Shown here piece by piece: positions 1 through 8,435 of a stretch of 20,989 nucleotides of DNA. The translations under genes and the position numbers were made by a program. The notes under the pieces were generated by a model. That model did not search any database and was not told the origin of the DNA. It worked only from the letters and a program-made list of their open reading frames with translations. The DNA is from Woeseia sp. (GTDB lineage: Bacteria; Pseudomonadota; Gammaproteobacteria; Steroidobacterales; Woeseiaceae), in the NCBI GenBank assembly GCA_018701055.1, contig JABIUH010000393.1, positions 1-20,989 on the forward strand, in the 5' to 3' direction. Positions within the stretch are counted from its first letter, which is position 1. Each line of letters begins with the position of its first letter.

Positions 1-126
1 CAGCCACAACTCTTTCATGCCAATGTCGACTGCATTCCCTTCCAACCTATCGACCAGTATTTTGCCAAGGCCTTATCCCCGATCGGACGCACAAATTATC
101 CATCCTTGATGTTACCGCGCGCTGTC
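1..126. other. Unresolved window edge left of ampE
   Basis: No gene can be assigned. On the plus strand one frame is open from base 1 to a TAA at 184-186, which would overlap the end of ampE by about 60 bases. On the minus strand the same codon register is open from about base 72 to the edge and contains an ATG at 16-18, so the first codons of a gene running left could be here. Neither reading gives a recognisable motif, and no terminator hairpin is visible after ampE. Confidence 0.3.
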
Positions 127-1038
127 CTACAGCACCGAAAATCCGTACAGCGTCATCGCTCCGATAACGACTGCCCATATCGTTAAGAGCCGAACAACCA
201 GACCATTTGCAGCTCTCGCACCGCGAACGCCCCTCGCCGATAAGCTTTCGCCGTCAAGTAATTGCAGCGCCAACGCGCTAACACCGACACGGGCCAGGAG
301 TTGTTCACTCTGCTCATGCAGCGGTAACCGTTCGCCGCTGCTTGTCTCACGCCAGGCGGACAAAGCACCATCAAAGCTGCCCGCCATGGCATAGCCAATT
401 GCGGTTAACCTAGCAGGAATCCACGCAACCCAACCGTGCAGCATCTCGGCTGCTCCAACCATCGATTGACTCTCAGCGACGTCATCCGTGCGTAAAGCAT
501 TAAAAACAGCGCGACGACGAATTAGGTCAGTGACGCGATAAGCCCAGGCGCCGACCGGCCCCAGTAAGACGAACCAAAACACGACCGCGAAAAGCCGATT
601 GTTCGCTTGAACACAAACGGCCTCTTCAACCATCTGCATACGCGCTTCTGCATCCTCAGGCACATCTTTTTCGCTTAGCGATCTTGCCGTTTCTGCAATT
701 CGCACAACGTCGTCGTCCTCAACTGCCCGACAGTATTCGGTAACATCATTGTCGATATCTTTGGGGCCCAGCGAGAAAAACAAAACAATGATGGAAAGCA
801 CCAAAAATGGAAATTCAAACCACCGATCGCCAAGTCCGAGCCAAATCCCCGTAACAGGCAGTACAAGTAAGATGGCAAGGATAACGACAGGAATGAGCGG
901 CGGCCAATTGGCGACCTTGTCTCCCTGTCGAAAGCCGGCATCAATTGCCCGATCCAGCCAACGGAGTCGACGTAGATGAAAAAGCTGCGTCGCCAGTCGC
1001 TCTACAAATAATCCGATTAGTAAGGCAAGTAGTGTCAT
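127..1038 (-). CDS. ampE: AmpE-like inner-membrane regulatory protein
   Basis: Predicted 303-residue membrane protein of the AmpE family (related to CobD/CbiB). In enterobacteria it is encoded with AmpD and is linked to beta-lactamase induction and peptidoglycan recycling; its biochemical activity is not firmly established. Seen here: an N-terminus of the AmpE type (MTLLALLIGLFVERL), hydrophobic segments at about residues 1-12, 47-68, 74-90, 149-166 and 281-301, and a charged loop at about 92-147 between the second and third clear helices. Its ATG overlaps the ampD stop codon as ATGA (1035-1038), so the two are almost certainly translationally coupled. The start is fixed by that overlap. Family assignment rests on the N-terminal motif, topology, length and ampD linkage. 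Confidence 0.85.
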   Translation of the reverse strand: MTLLALLIGLFVERLATQLFHLRRLRWLDRAIDAGFRQGDKVANWPPLIPVVILAILLVLPVTGIWLGLGDRWFEFPFLVLSIIVLFFSLGPKDIDNDVTEYCRAVEDDDVVRIAETARSLSEKDVPEDAEARMQMVEEAVCVQANNRLFAVVFWFVLLGPVGAWAYRVTDLIRRRAVFNALRTDDVAESQSMVGAAEMLHGWVAWIPARLTAIGYAMAGSFDGALSAWRETSSGERLPLHEQSEQLLARVGVSALALQLLDGESLSARGVRGARAANGLVVRLLTIWAVVIGAMTLYGFSVL

Positions 1039-1622
1039 TCGTCGTTGTGCTGCGCGTTGCCAAGCCTGATGCCATCATACAATCGAAGCCAATCGAAAGC
1101 AGGACCGGGGTCCGTTTTTCGACCCGGGGAAACATCGCTATGGCCTGCGATGCGACGTAATTCAATAGCCGGATAAGCCGCCATGATGGCGGCTAGCACG
1201 GCCATCAAACAGTCATACTGAGCGTCCTCATAAGGCGATTCATCTGTTCCTTCTAACTCAATTCCAATCGAAAAATCGTTACAGCAAGAAACTCCGCGGA
1301 AACAGGACTCTCCGGCGTGCCAAGCACGTCTTTGGAACGGAACAAACTGAATTACCTCGCCATCTCGTCGAATCAGAAGGTGTGCCGACACCTGCATCCC
1401 CTCGATTTCGCCGAAATACGGATGCGCACTCCAATCGAGACTGTTCGTGAACAAGGATTCAATGTAGGTGCCACCATATTCTCCGGGCGGCAAACTGATG
1501 CCGTGAATGATGACAAGATTTGGCTCCGACCCGCCTAAGCGATCATCCTGATTTGGCGATGGACACTGAGTCGCAGGTCGCAATATTCCCGCTCCGGGGC
1601 TTACCGCAAATTGGTTCGTCAT
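1035..1622 (-). CDS. ampD: AmpD, 1,6-anhydro-N-acetylmuramoyl-L-alanine amidase
   Basis: Cytoplasmic zinc amidase (Amidase_2 family) that cleaves the peptide from 1,6-anhydroMurNAc-peptides during cell-wall recycling. With the ATG at 1622 the protein is 195 residues, near the usual 180-190. The frame is open 36 codons further upstream, but that extension lies in the promoter region and has no family character. Zinc ligands by family alignment are His40 (VIIHGISLPPGEYGG), His161 and Asp171 in GHSDVSPGRKTDPG. Lys169 in the latter and a Glu in SIGIELEGTD (about 122-124) match the catalytic positions. AQHLL/HAGES-type substrate loop sequences are present (SAHLLIRRDG, RRAWHAGES). Forms an operon with ampE. 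No ampR or ampC is visible in the window, so any link to beta-lactamase control is unproven here. Confidence 0.95.
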   Translation of the reverse strand: MTNQFAVSPGAGILRPATQCPSPNQDDRLGGSEPNLVIIHGISLPPGEYGGTYIESLFTNSLDWSAHPYFGEIEGMQVSAHLLIRRDGEVIQFVPFQRRAWHAGESCFRGVSCCNDFSIGIELEGTDESPYEDAQYDCLMAVLAAIMAAYPAIELRRIAGHSDVSPGRKTDPGPAFDWLRLYDGIRLGNAQHNDE

Positions 1623-1664
1623 CGGCTGGTGCACCCCTAGAATAATTCGAATGAGAACGACTAT

Positions 1665-1679
1665 TTTGACATGGTCAAA
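1665..1679. repeat. Short inverted repeat over the rsmE -35 box
   Basis: TTTGAC-ATG-GTCAAA is a perfect 6-bp inverted repeat with a 3-base spacer. It sits on top of the -35 hexamer of the rsmE promoter in the ampD-rsmE divergent region. It could be an operator for a dimeric repressor or be chance; no regulator gene is adjacent. Confidence 0.35.
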
Positions 1680-1695
1680 CGTAACGGTGCTTAAT
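1666..1695 (+). promoter_or_regulatory. Candidate sigma70 promoter of rsmE
   Basis: A perfect TTGACA at 1666-1671 is followed after 18 bases by CTTAAT at 1690-1695 (four of six matches to TATAAT). Transcription would begin near 1702, about 34 bases before the ATG at 1736. This placement argues against the longer in-frame start at 1694, which would lie inside the -10 box. Confidence 0.5.
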
Positions 1696-1735
1696 GTCAA
1701 CGTCACCATACGTCTTTGGCAAAAGAACAATCTTT

Positions 1736-2497
1736 ATGTCGCAAACCCGCCTCTATATTGATCAACTCATTCGTGCAAATACGGCGCTGGAAATTGGTGG
1801 CGACAGAGCCCATTACATTGGCCGCGTGCTGCGACTTCGCGTTGGCGACCAGCTCACATTATTTGACGGGAAAGGAGGTGAATACCCGGCGCAAATTGAA
1901 TCAATTTCCAAGCAGTCGGTACAGGTGGCGGTTGGCGATCATATCGATGCAGATCATGAATCACATTTATCGATTCATCTCCTGCAGGGACTGTCACGTG
2001 GCGACCGCATCGACATGGTCGTGCAGAAAGCAACCGAACTCGGTGTGTCAGCATTGACCCCGGTCATAACAGATTACTCCGTCGTCAAACTATCAGGGGA
2101 ACGCGCGCTGAAAAAACTCGCACACTGGCGCGGAATATGTACCAGTGCCTGCGAGCAATGCGGTCGAAATGTTCTTCCCCGCATTGAACAACCTGCACGC
2201 TTTAGAGATTGGCTCGGCGCGAACGTTAGCGATACTCAAGCGAGACTAATCCTCAAACCTGACGCGCCCGACACGCTGCGTTCCTGCACGAATTTGGTCG
2301 GACCTGTCAAAGTTCTAATCGGGCCTGAAGGCGGTTTCAGCGAAGCTGAATACAGCCTTGCAGCAGACACCGGATTCAAAGCAGTTAGTCTCGGACCAAG
2401 GATATTGCGGACCGAAACTGCAGCGCTTGCGGCAGTGGCTGGCTTACAAACATTGTTCGGCGATTTGGCTGGTGATTCGACAAGCCAGGTTTCATGA
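1736..2497 (+). CDS. rsmE: RsmE, 16S rRNA (uracil-1498-N3)-methyltransferase
   Basis: SPOUT-class methyltransferase that uses S-adenosylmethionine to make m3U1498 in 16S rRNA of the 30S subunit. The start at 1736 gives 253 residues, close to the family's usual 240-250; the frame is also open from an ATG at 1694, but that would fall within the -10 element. N-terminal PUA-like RNA-binding part (about residues 1-70, with HYIGRVLRLRVGD). Then the knotted catalytic part: QKATELGV at about 97-104, EQCGR at 140-144, the SAM-binding loop IGPEGGFSEAE at about 195-205, and LGPRILRTETA at 219-229, which is the family signature. It is convergent with chpC, whose stop codon is only 3 bases away, with no terminator hairpin between. 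Expressed as a single gene from its own promoter. Confidence 0.95.
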   Translation: MSQTRLYIDQLIRANTALEIGGDRAHYIGRVLRLRVGDQLTLFDGKGGEYPAQIESISKQSVQVAVGDHIDADHESHLSIHLLQGLSRGDRIDMVVQKATELGVSALTPVITDYSVVKLSGERALKKLAHWRGICTSACEQCGRNVLPRIEQPARFRDWLGANVSDTQARLILKPDAPDTLRSCTNLVGPVKVLIGPEGGFSEAEYSLAADTGFKAVSLGPRILRTETAALAAVAGLQTLFGDLAGDSTSQVS

Positions 2498-2500
2498 TTC

Positions 2501-2968
2501 TTAGGTTGGGATGGACTCTGCTGCGATCATCTCTTCCAGCCGCTCGAGATTCGGAATGAGCGGAAACTCGTTTATCATCTTGACGCGACACAGAACAGGT
2601 GCTCCAGGCGGCCACGCATCCTTTGATTCAAGTTGCAGCACTTCTTGATTGACGCGGACCAATTGTGGAAATCCCTGCGTCAGAACACCGAAGAATCCGG
2701 ACCGAATGCGACCAGTACTCGAATTGAACACGACGACACGCGTTCGACCCGTTGGTGCCGGAACATCTTTGCCAATCGCGCCCTCGAACGTGACCACCGG
2801 TAAATCCCGGCCGTTCCAGCCGATGCTTCCCAGCATCCAGTTTTGATTGCCGTCGCGCTGGACTGGCGACGTATAGCGCACAACTTCGGCAACGCACGCA
2901 CGTGGCACAATTAATCTCTCTTCGACGAGCGGGACAAGCAGGCTATAAAGTTCTTCTTCCGCGCTCAT
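2501..2968 (-). CDS. chpC: ChpC-like CheW-domain adaptor of the Pil-Chp system
   Basis: A 155-residue protein made essentially of one CheW-like domain, the SH3-like adaptor fold that couples receptors to the CheA-type kinase. Sequence supporting this: LIVPRACVAEVVRY near residue 20, the GSIGWNGRDLPVVTFE strand-loop near 47-62 (equivalent to the LRG-x-hPhhDL segment of CheW), and RVVVFNSS around 76. It is the last gene of the pil-chp operon, and its ATG overlaps the chpA stop as ATGA (2965-2968). Position and size match ChpC of Pseudomonas, an accessory CheW-like protein whose partner is uncertain. A second CheW protein (PilI) lies at the front of the same operon, so the two probably serve different contacts. 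A methylesterase gene (chpB), normally between chpA and chpC, is absent. Confidence 0.85.
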   Translation of the reverse strand: MSAEEELYSLLVPLVEERLIVPRACVAEVVRYTSPVQRDGNQNWMLGSIGWNGRDLPVVTFEGAIGKDVPAPTGRTRVVVFNSSTGRIRSGFFGVLTQGFPQLVRVNQEVLQLESKDAWPPGAPVLCRVKMINEFPLIPNLERLEEMIAAESIPT

Positions 2969-5900
2969 GGCAACGTCACTCCCCGCTCATCCAATAGCCG
3001 GCGAATCGCCTCAAGCAGCTGCGAATCCTGATACGGCTTACCAAGATAGTCGTTAATCCCAATTTCGATTGCCCGTGCCCGGTGTTTGTCGCCTACGCGT
3101 GAGGTAATCATGATGATAGGAACATCCGCGATGCGATCATCGTTCCTGACGTGAGTTGCAAACTCATAGCCGTCCATATTGGGCATTTCGATATCGAGCA
3201 AAATTATGTCGGGTTTTGCATCTTGCAAAACGCGAATGGCATCGAGTCCATCTTTCGCTGTCATGGCCCGTATCCCGTTTCGCTCGAGAAACTTCTCCGT
3301 GACGCGACGAACAGTGATTGAATCATCCACGACAAGTGCGATTGGACGCTCGTCGACCGGCGTCGGTGCTGCGTTCTTTAATTCGACGACTGGCGCACCG
3401 GCACGTACCAGCGCATTGATGTCAAGAATCATGACAATGCTGCCATCACCCAAAATCGTAGCGCCGGAAATACCACGTATGCTTGAAAGTTGTGGCCCGA
3501 TCGACTTCACGACGATTTCCTGACTGGAAATCATTTCGTCGACCAGCAACGCTGCGGAGTGCTCGCCGGCACGCACCAGAATGATAGGGACGAAAGAATC
3601 ATCATCAGGCAATTGCGCAGACTGCCCGCCGAGGTACATTCCCAAATGGCGCAAACGGTAAGTTTCCTCGCCGTAGACATAACTAGGCTCAGTCTGACCT
3701 AAGAGGTTTTCGAGTTCCGATCGCGACATCCGCACCACGCCTTCAACCGTCGGCAGCGGCAATGCATAGACCTCGGCACCGGTGCGGACAACCAATGCTT
3801 GCGTAATGGCGAGCGTGAACGGCAAGCGAATGGTGAAGTTTGTACCCTGCCCCGTCACAGACGAGATCTGCAACGAACCTCCCAATTGTTTTATTTCGTT
3901 TGCGACGACATCCATGCCAACACCACGGCCTGCGCTTTGCGTGACCGATTCCGCCGTGCTGAAGCCCGGGGTCAAGATCAGATCCATAATGGCATCATCA
4001 GTCACTGTGCTATCCGCTTGCAGCAAGTCTTTCTCAAATGCATTACGGCGGATGGATTTAACGTTCAAACCAGCGCCATCGTCAGCGACGTCGATCACCA
4101 TTTCTGCACCTTCTCGATGCAATCGAATCGTAATTCTGCCGCTTGCAGGCTTGCCGACTGCCTGGCGTTCGTGCGGTTCCTCTATGCCATGCACAATGGC
4201 GTTACGCATCATGTGTTCGAATGGTGGCAGCATCTTCTCCAGAACCTGCCGATCGAGTTCGCCAGAAGCACCTTCAACGGCCAATTCAGCTTGCTTGCCA
4301 GCCTCGGCGGCAGCCTGGCGTACCAACCGCGTTAGGCGGGGCACATGTTGTTGGAACGGCACCATGCGGGTACGCATGAGACCGTCCTGCAATTCGGCGA
4401 TGACGCGAGATTGCTGCACCAACAAGGTATCCGCTTCGGAGATCAGGGTTTGCAGCAAATCCTTCAAACTGCCCATGTCGCTGGCTGATTCGGCCAACGC
4501 ACGGGACAACTGTTGAATATTGGAATAGCGATCCAACTCTAAAGGATCAAAATCCTGCACGACCTGGGTGTCGTGATGTCCGTGCATGATCTGCGCTTCG
4601 GTTTCGATTTCGAGTTTGCGCAATTGACCACGCAACCGAGCTACCGTCTGTTCCATTTCTTCGACATGAAATTCGATCGAATTGATTTGCTGACTCAGGC
4701 GCAAATGGTAAATGCTGATTTCGCCAGCCGCATTCAATAAATCATCGAGTAGCTCTGCATCGATACGCGCAAATTCTTGGCGTGATTCACTGCCACGTGC
4801 GGGCGCTGGTCGCGCTTCGACGCGCCGCGCCATCACTGGCCGAGATTCAGGAGCAGGTGGTTCTGCTGCGCTGGGCGGTTCCACTATAGCCGGCTCTGCC
4901 TCCTCTTCCAGGTCCGCCATTTCGGGCAGCTCGACGATCGGAACTGACGTCTCTTCAACCGAGTCGGCGAGGTCGGTGGTATCCGCAATTTCCGGCACAC
5001 TTTCGAAGACCTCCTCTTCGACCTGCAAATCCAGGATGATCATGCTCAGCGCGTCTTCCGGCTCGATCGTGAATTCGGTGGCTTCGCTGCTTTCAACGCC
5101 GTCGGCATCCGGTGCAGGACTTGGAACAACGGGTTCTGTCGGTGTCTCACCTGCATTAATAGCGTGGATGCGCTGCTCGAGATCCGTTGCCGCAGTAACT
5201 GCCTTTCCCGCAATAATCGAATCACGCATTCGGTGTAGCTCATCGATGCTTTGCTGCAGCAATTCGTCAATCTGCGGGGCAGCAGAAATGCGGCCATCGT
5301 CAACATTCATCAACAGCGCTTCAATCTCATGACTCAAATCGCCCATTGGCAAAATGCCGGCCATGCGTGCACCCCCTTTGAGGGTATGCAGATGGCGTTT
5401 GAGTGCTTCTATGTGATCCAGAGCATTGCGATCGGCCTTCCACCCACCCAAGGCTTGATCAGCCCCTTCAAGTAGCTCCGCAGCTTCTTCCGAAAAGATC
5501 GCCGCGATTTCCGCGTCGTATGCCGGTTCGTCAACGATTTCCGCAGGTAGTTCGGGCGCCTTTATTACCTCAACAACGGCCGTATCCTCTTTGGCCTGCG
5601 GCTGGGTGAGCCCGTTGGTGAGGCTCATTAGGTGTTCGATCAAAATAGAGAAATCGGCACGCGGACGATCCGGCTGATTGATATCGCCGACGATCGTTTC
5701 CAACGCCTTCGCCGCCGCGCGCAGGGCGTCTGAGCCGGATGCCTCAAGCCCAATTTTAAAATCGTAAATTCGACGCACATAACGATTGAGTGCGCCGGCA
5801 ACCAGAACGCCACGTTCGACGTTCGCCATGTTGGCGCTACCGTGCAGCGTATGACAAGCACGGTGAAGCCGATCGGTAACATGGAATGGCGGCTGATGAC

Positions 5901-8412
5901 CTTCGCACGCATCAAGATAGTCATAAATGACTTTCAGATGACCGGTCGTTTCCTTGGAGAAAATATCCAGCAGTACCGGGTCCATTTCCAACGCAACGAC
6001 CGGTTCTGGTGCCTGTTCCTCTGGTGATCGGGCAATGGTGTGTATCGCGGCATTAGGGTCGCCTTCCGCGAAAGCATTCGCACGCGCCATAATCAAGCTT
6101 ATATCTCGCCCCGGCGGCGTCCCTATTTCAAGTTGCTCAACGAGTTCTGGCAATGCATCTGCTGCTTGCAGAATGAAATCGATCATGGGCGGGATTCGAA
6201 CGAGGGTTTTATTGATGAGCCTATTCAGCAGGCTCTCGATACTCCACGCGTACTCACCTATTCGTTCCGCACCGACCATACGTCCACTTCCCTTCAACGT
6301 ATGGAATGAGCGACGCACCGTAATCAGGGTCTCCATATCATCAGGGCGCTCGGCCCACTGTGGCAAGTTACGACTAATGGACGTGATTTCTTCTTTTGCC
6401 TCTTCAATAAAGAGTTCTACAAGTTCTGGGTCAAGATGTTCGGTGCTTTCCAATACGACCGGTGCGGCCGGCATAACCGTCGTTGCTCGTAACGTCTCCG
6501 GTGGCTTCACAAAACCAAGCGCATCGGAATCAGGATTCTCCAGAGCCACCGTGGAAACGGGTGATTGATCATCCGCCGCGCCCGATTCCTCGGCATCCGA
6601 TGTTGATGCCGTCTCCGCCGGAGGCGCGACAGCCTGTGCCGATTGTTCAGCGATGAGACGTGCCTCAAGATCACGTAACACGGCCAAACAAGCCTCAGCA
6701 TTATCGAGCATGTACCACGGTTCGCTGCGGCCGGCTTTCACCGTTTCCATGTAGTACTCGATGCTGACAATCGCGTCCGCTAATCGATCCGTTTCTTTCT
6801 GCGTAAGGCGTGCCGGACCTGTTCCTGACAATGCCAGGATGAGCAGTTGGCCTACACGGTCAACAATCTCCATGGCACGCGACTTATTCAGCATCATGAG
6901 GCCGGCTTTGATGCCACGGATCAAAGCCGGTACCGAGTCCAGGCCCATCGAGTTGCCTTTGGAAACCATGCTCTGACTAAAGGTCTCTTTGATGCGCGCA
7001 AGATTTATGATGCTTTCGCGCATTACCGCTTCGGCAACTTCCTGATAATCAGCGTCTTCCTCCGGCGCCATTTCCGCTTGATCGTCATCATTCGCCGCAG
7101 GATCCGGCGGCAGGATCAAACGAACCAGCTGCTGATCAAGACGATCTTCGACGCGCAACAAGGTAGAGGCGATTTCGATGATCGTTTCTTCCTTGATCGG
7201 CCCGCCTTTGGAAACAATATTCTTCAGGCTGTCAATTTCGGAGTCTATGTCGCCACGCAACTCTCCAAGACCCAAGACGCCCAGGGTGTCACTGATTTTT
7301 CGCAGTAGATCAAGTTGCGGTAAAAGTTCTGCCGCATTGTTCATGCCGGTTCGAACAAAAATATCCAGAACATCTTTAACGCGACCCAAATCTTCCTTGA
7401 TCGCACCGGCGACCGTTTTCATGAGTTTCACACTTGGCGCAGACAACGCCTCACGTGCATGTTCAACCTGCTCATCGCCTGGAAGCAATTCGGCTAGATT
7501 GAACGCTGCCCTGATCTCGCTAATGCGTTCGCCGGCATGACTTGACCGCGCGACGTAATAGAGCAGGTTATTCAAGAGATCCGTGACAGGATGATTGTCG
7601 AAAGCCGGTAGTCCTTCGTCGATCATTCGTTTGATCTGTCGATCCGTTTGGCCAAGAAGGCGCTTTAACGCGACCGAGGTTTCCAACCCACCATTTTGCA
7701 AAGACTCGAGCACACCACCAACAACCCACCATAGTTGGTACATGTCGTCGCGATTGGCGCAATTCTCCAGTGCTTGAATAACGCTGGATAAGGTCTGTAA
7801 ATGCCGTTGGTTATTGCCGCCTTGAATCCAACCGAGCAGCGCCAGCTGAAATTTCGGCCGCAGTTTTCTAGCGACGAATATCGGATCTTCGCCGTTCGCA
7901 TCGTTTGAGCCTCGAGTTGCAGGCTTGCTTTGCGGCGAGAGATTCAGCAGCAGCAGCGTCCCTTCTGATAGCAAGGGCTGACCGCGGGCGGCACGTAAAT
8001 CGTTGAGCATCGGCAACAGCACCAAAGCGATGTCACGACCGCCACCCAAGAGCCGCTCGATATAAATTGGCAGTTGCACCATCGCCCGAGTCAACGCGTC
8101 GAGACCGTCTTCCCGCCCCTTGCCAGCGCGCAAGGTTACAAGATAGGTACAGACCGATTCCATTTCCTCAGCCAGGAGCGCTGCACCATAGGTCTCAGTC
8201 AGTTTTAGCGCACCACTTACCTGATGCAGCAATTGTCCGCATCGAACCAATGCCGCCGTTCCGCCACGACCATCCACGCAATCTTCCAACGCCAGATGAG
8301 AGTTGCGGATGGTCTCCATCAGTTCCTGACTGACGACGGCAAGCGCGTTAGCTGCCGCTTCGACTGAATGGTCGAACTCCGGTCGGTCGTGAATGCCTGA
8401 TTGGCTGCTCAT
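2965..8412 (-). CDS. chpA: ChpA/PilL hybrid histidine kinase of the twitching-motility chemosensory system
   Basis: Very large CheA-type kinase, 1815 residues (Pseudomonas ChpA is about 2470), that phosphorylates PilG and PilH to control type IV pilus extension and retraction. Domains in order: an N-terminal FimL/Hpt-like region with a candidate phospho-histidine at His63 (LLHQVSGALK); a second Hpt-like helical region with Arg499 where histidine is expected (IRGIKAG); an acidic Ala/Pro linker around 590-660; three intact Hpt domains with His704 (HTLKGSGR), His854 (HTLHGSAN) and His1009 (HTLKGGAR); an Ala/Glu/Pro-rich linker around 1100-1215; a dimerisation helix pair from about 1217; a HATPase with N-box Asn1404, Asp1445 (DDGAG) and GRGVGMD at about 1495; a CheW-like domain around 1530-1665; and a C-terminal receiver with Asp1696/1697, phospho-acceptor Asp1740 and Lys1792. 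No membrane segment is seen. It follows pilJ after 23 bases. Confidence 0.95.
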   Translation of the reverse strand: MSSQSGIHDRPEFDHSVEAAANALAVVSQELMETIRNSHLALEDCVDGRGGTAALVRCGQLLHQVSGALKLTETYGAALLAEEMESVCTYLVTLRAGKGREDGLDALTRAMVQLPIYIERLLGGGRDIALVLLPMLNDLRAARGQPLLSEGTLLLLNLSPQSKPATRGSNDANGEDPIFVARKLRPKFQLALLGWIQGGNNQRHLQTLSSVIQALENCANRDDMYQLWWVVGGVLESLQNGGLETSVALKRLLGQTDRQIKRMIDEGLPAFDNHPVTDLLNNLLYYVARSSHAGERISEIRAAFNLAELLPGDEQVEHAREALSAPSVKLMKTVAGAIKEDLGRVKDVLDIFVRTGMNNAAELLPQLDLLRKISDTLGVLGLGELRGDIDSEIDSLKNIVSKGGPIKEETIIEIASTLLRVEDRLDQQLVRLILPPDPAANDDDQAEMAPEEDADYQEVAEAVMRESIINLARIKETFSQSMVSKGNSMGLDSVPALIRGIKAGLMMLNKSRAMEIVDRVGQLLILALSGTGPARLTQKETDRLADAIVSIEYYMETVKAGRSEPWYMLDNAEACLAVLRDLEARLIAEQSAQAVAPPAETASTSDAEESGAADDQSPVSTVALENPDSDALGFVKPPETLRATTVMPAAPVVLESTEHLDPELVELFIEEAKEEITSISRNLPQWAERPDDMETLITVRRSFHTLKGSGRMVGAERIGEYAWSIESLLNRLINKTLVRIPPMIDFILQAADALPELVEQLEIGTPPGRDISLIMARANAFAEGDPNAAIHTIARSPEEQAPEPVVALEMDPVLLDIFSKETTGHLKVIYDYLDACEGHQPPFHVTDRLHRACHTLHGSANMANVERGVLVAGALNRYVRRIYDFKIGLEASGSDALRAAAKALETIVGDINQPDRPRADFSILIEHLMSLTNGLTQPQAKEDTAVVEVIKAPELPAEIVDEPAYDAEIAAIFSEEAAELLEGADQALGGWKADRNALDHIEALKRHLHTLKGGARMAGILPMGDLSHEIEALLMNVDDGRISAAPQIDELLQQSIDELHRMRDSIIAGKAVTAATDLEQRIHAINAGETPTEPVVPSPAPDADGVESSEATEFTIEPEDALSMIILDLQVEEEVFESVPEIADTTDLADSVEETSVPIVELPEMADLEEEAEPAIVEPPSAAEPPAPESRPVMARRVEARPAPARGSESRQEFARIDAELLDDLLNAAGEISIYHLRLSQQINSIEFHVEEMEQTVARLRGQLRKLEIETEAQIMHGHHDTQVVQDFDPLELDRYSNIQQLSRALAESASDMGSLKDLLQTLISEADTLLVQQSRVIAELQDGLMRTRMVPFQQHVPRLTRLVRQAAAEAGKQAELAVEGASGELDRQVLEKMLPPFEHMMRNAIVHGIEEPHERQAVGKPASGRITIRLHREGAEMVIDVADDGAGLNVKSIRRNAFEKDLLQADSTVTDDAIMDLILTPGFSTAESVTQSAGRGVGMDVVANEIKQLGGSLQISSVTGQGTNFTIRLPFTLAITQALVVRTGAEVYALPLPTVEGVVRMSRSELENLLGQTEPSYVYGEETYRLRHLGMYLGGQSAQLPDDDSFVPIILVRAGEHSAALLVDEMISSQEIVVKSIGPQLSSIRGISGATILGDGSIVMILDINALVRAGAPVVELKNAAPTPVDERPIALVVDDSITVRRVTEKFLERNGIRAMTAKDGLDAIRVLQDAKPDIILLDIEMPNMDGYEFATHVRNDDRIADVPIIMITSRVGDKHRARAIEIGINDYLGKPYQDSQLLEAIRRLLDERGVTLP

Positions 8413-8435
8413 GTGGTGTTTTCGGACTAGCGGAT

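Noticed and set aside
4712..5332. Long plus-strand Ser-rich open frame opposite chpA
   Set aside because: Low-complexity antisense of the Ala/Glu/Pro linker of ChpA; no start signal or motif. The same applies to other long frames opposite chpA and pilJ.
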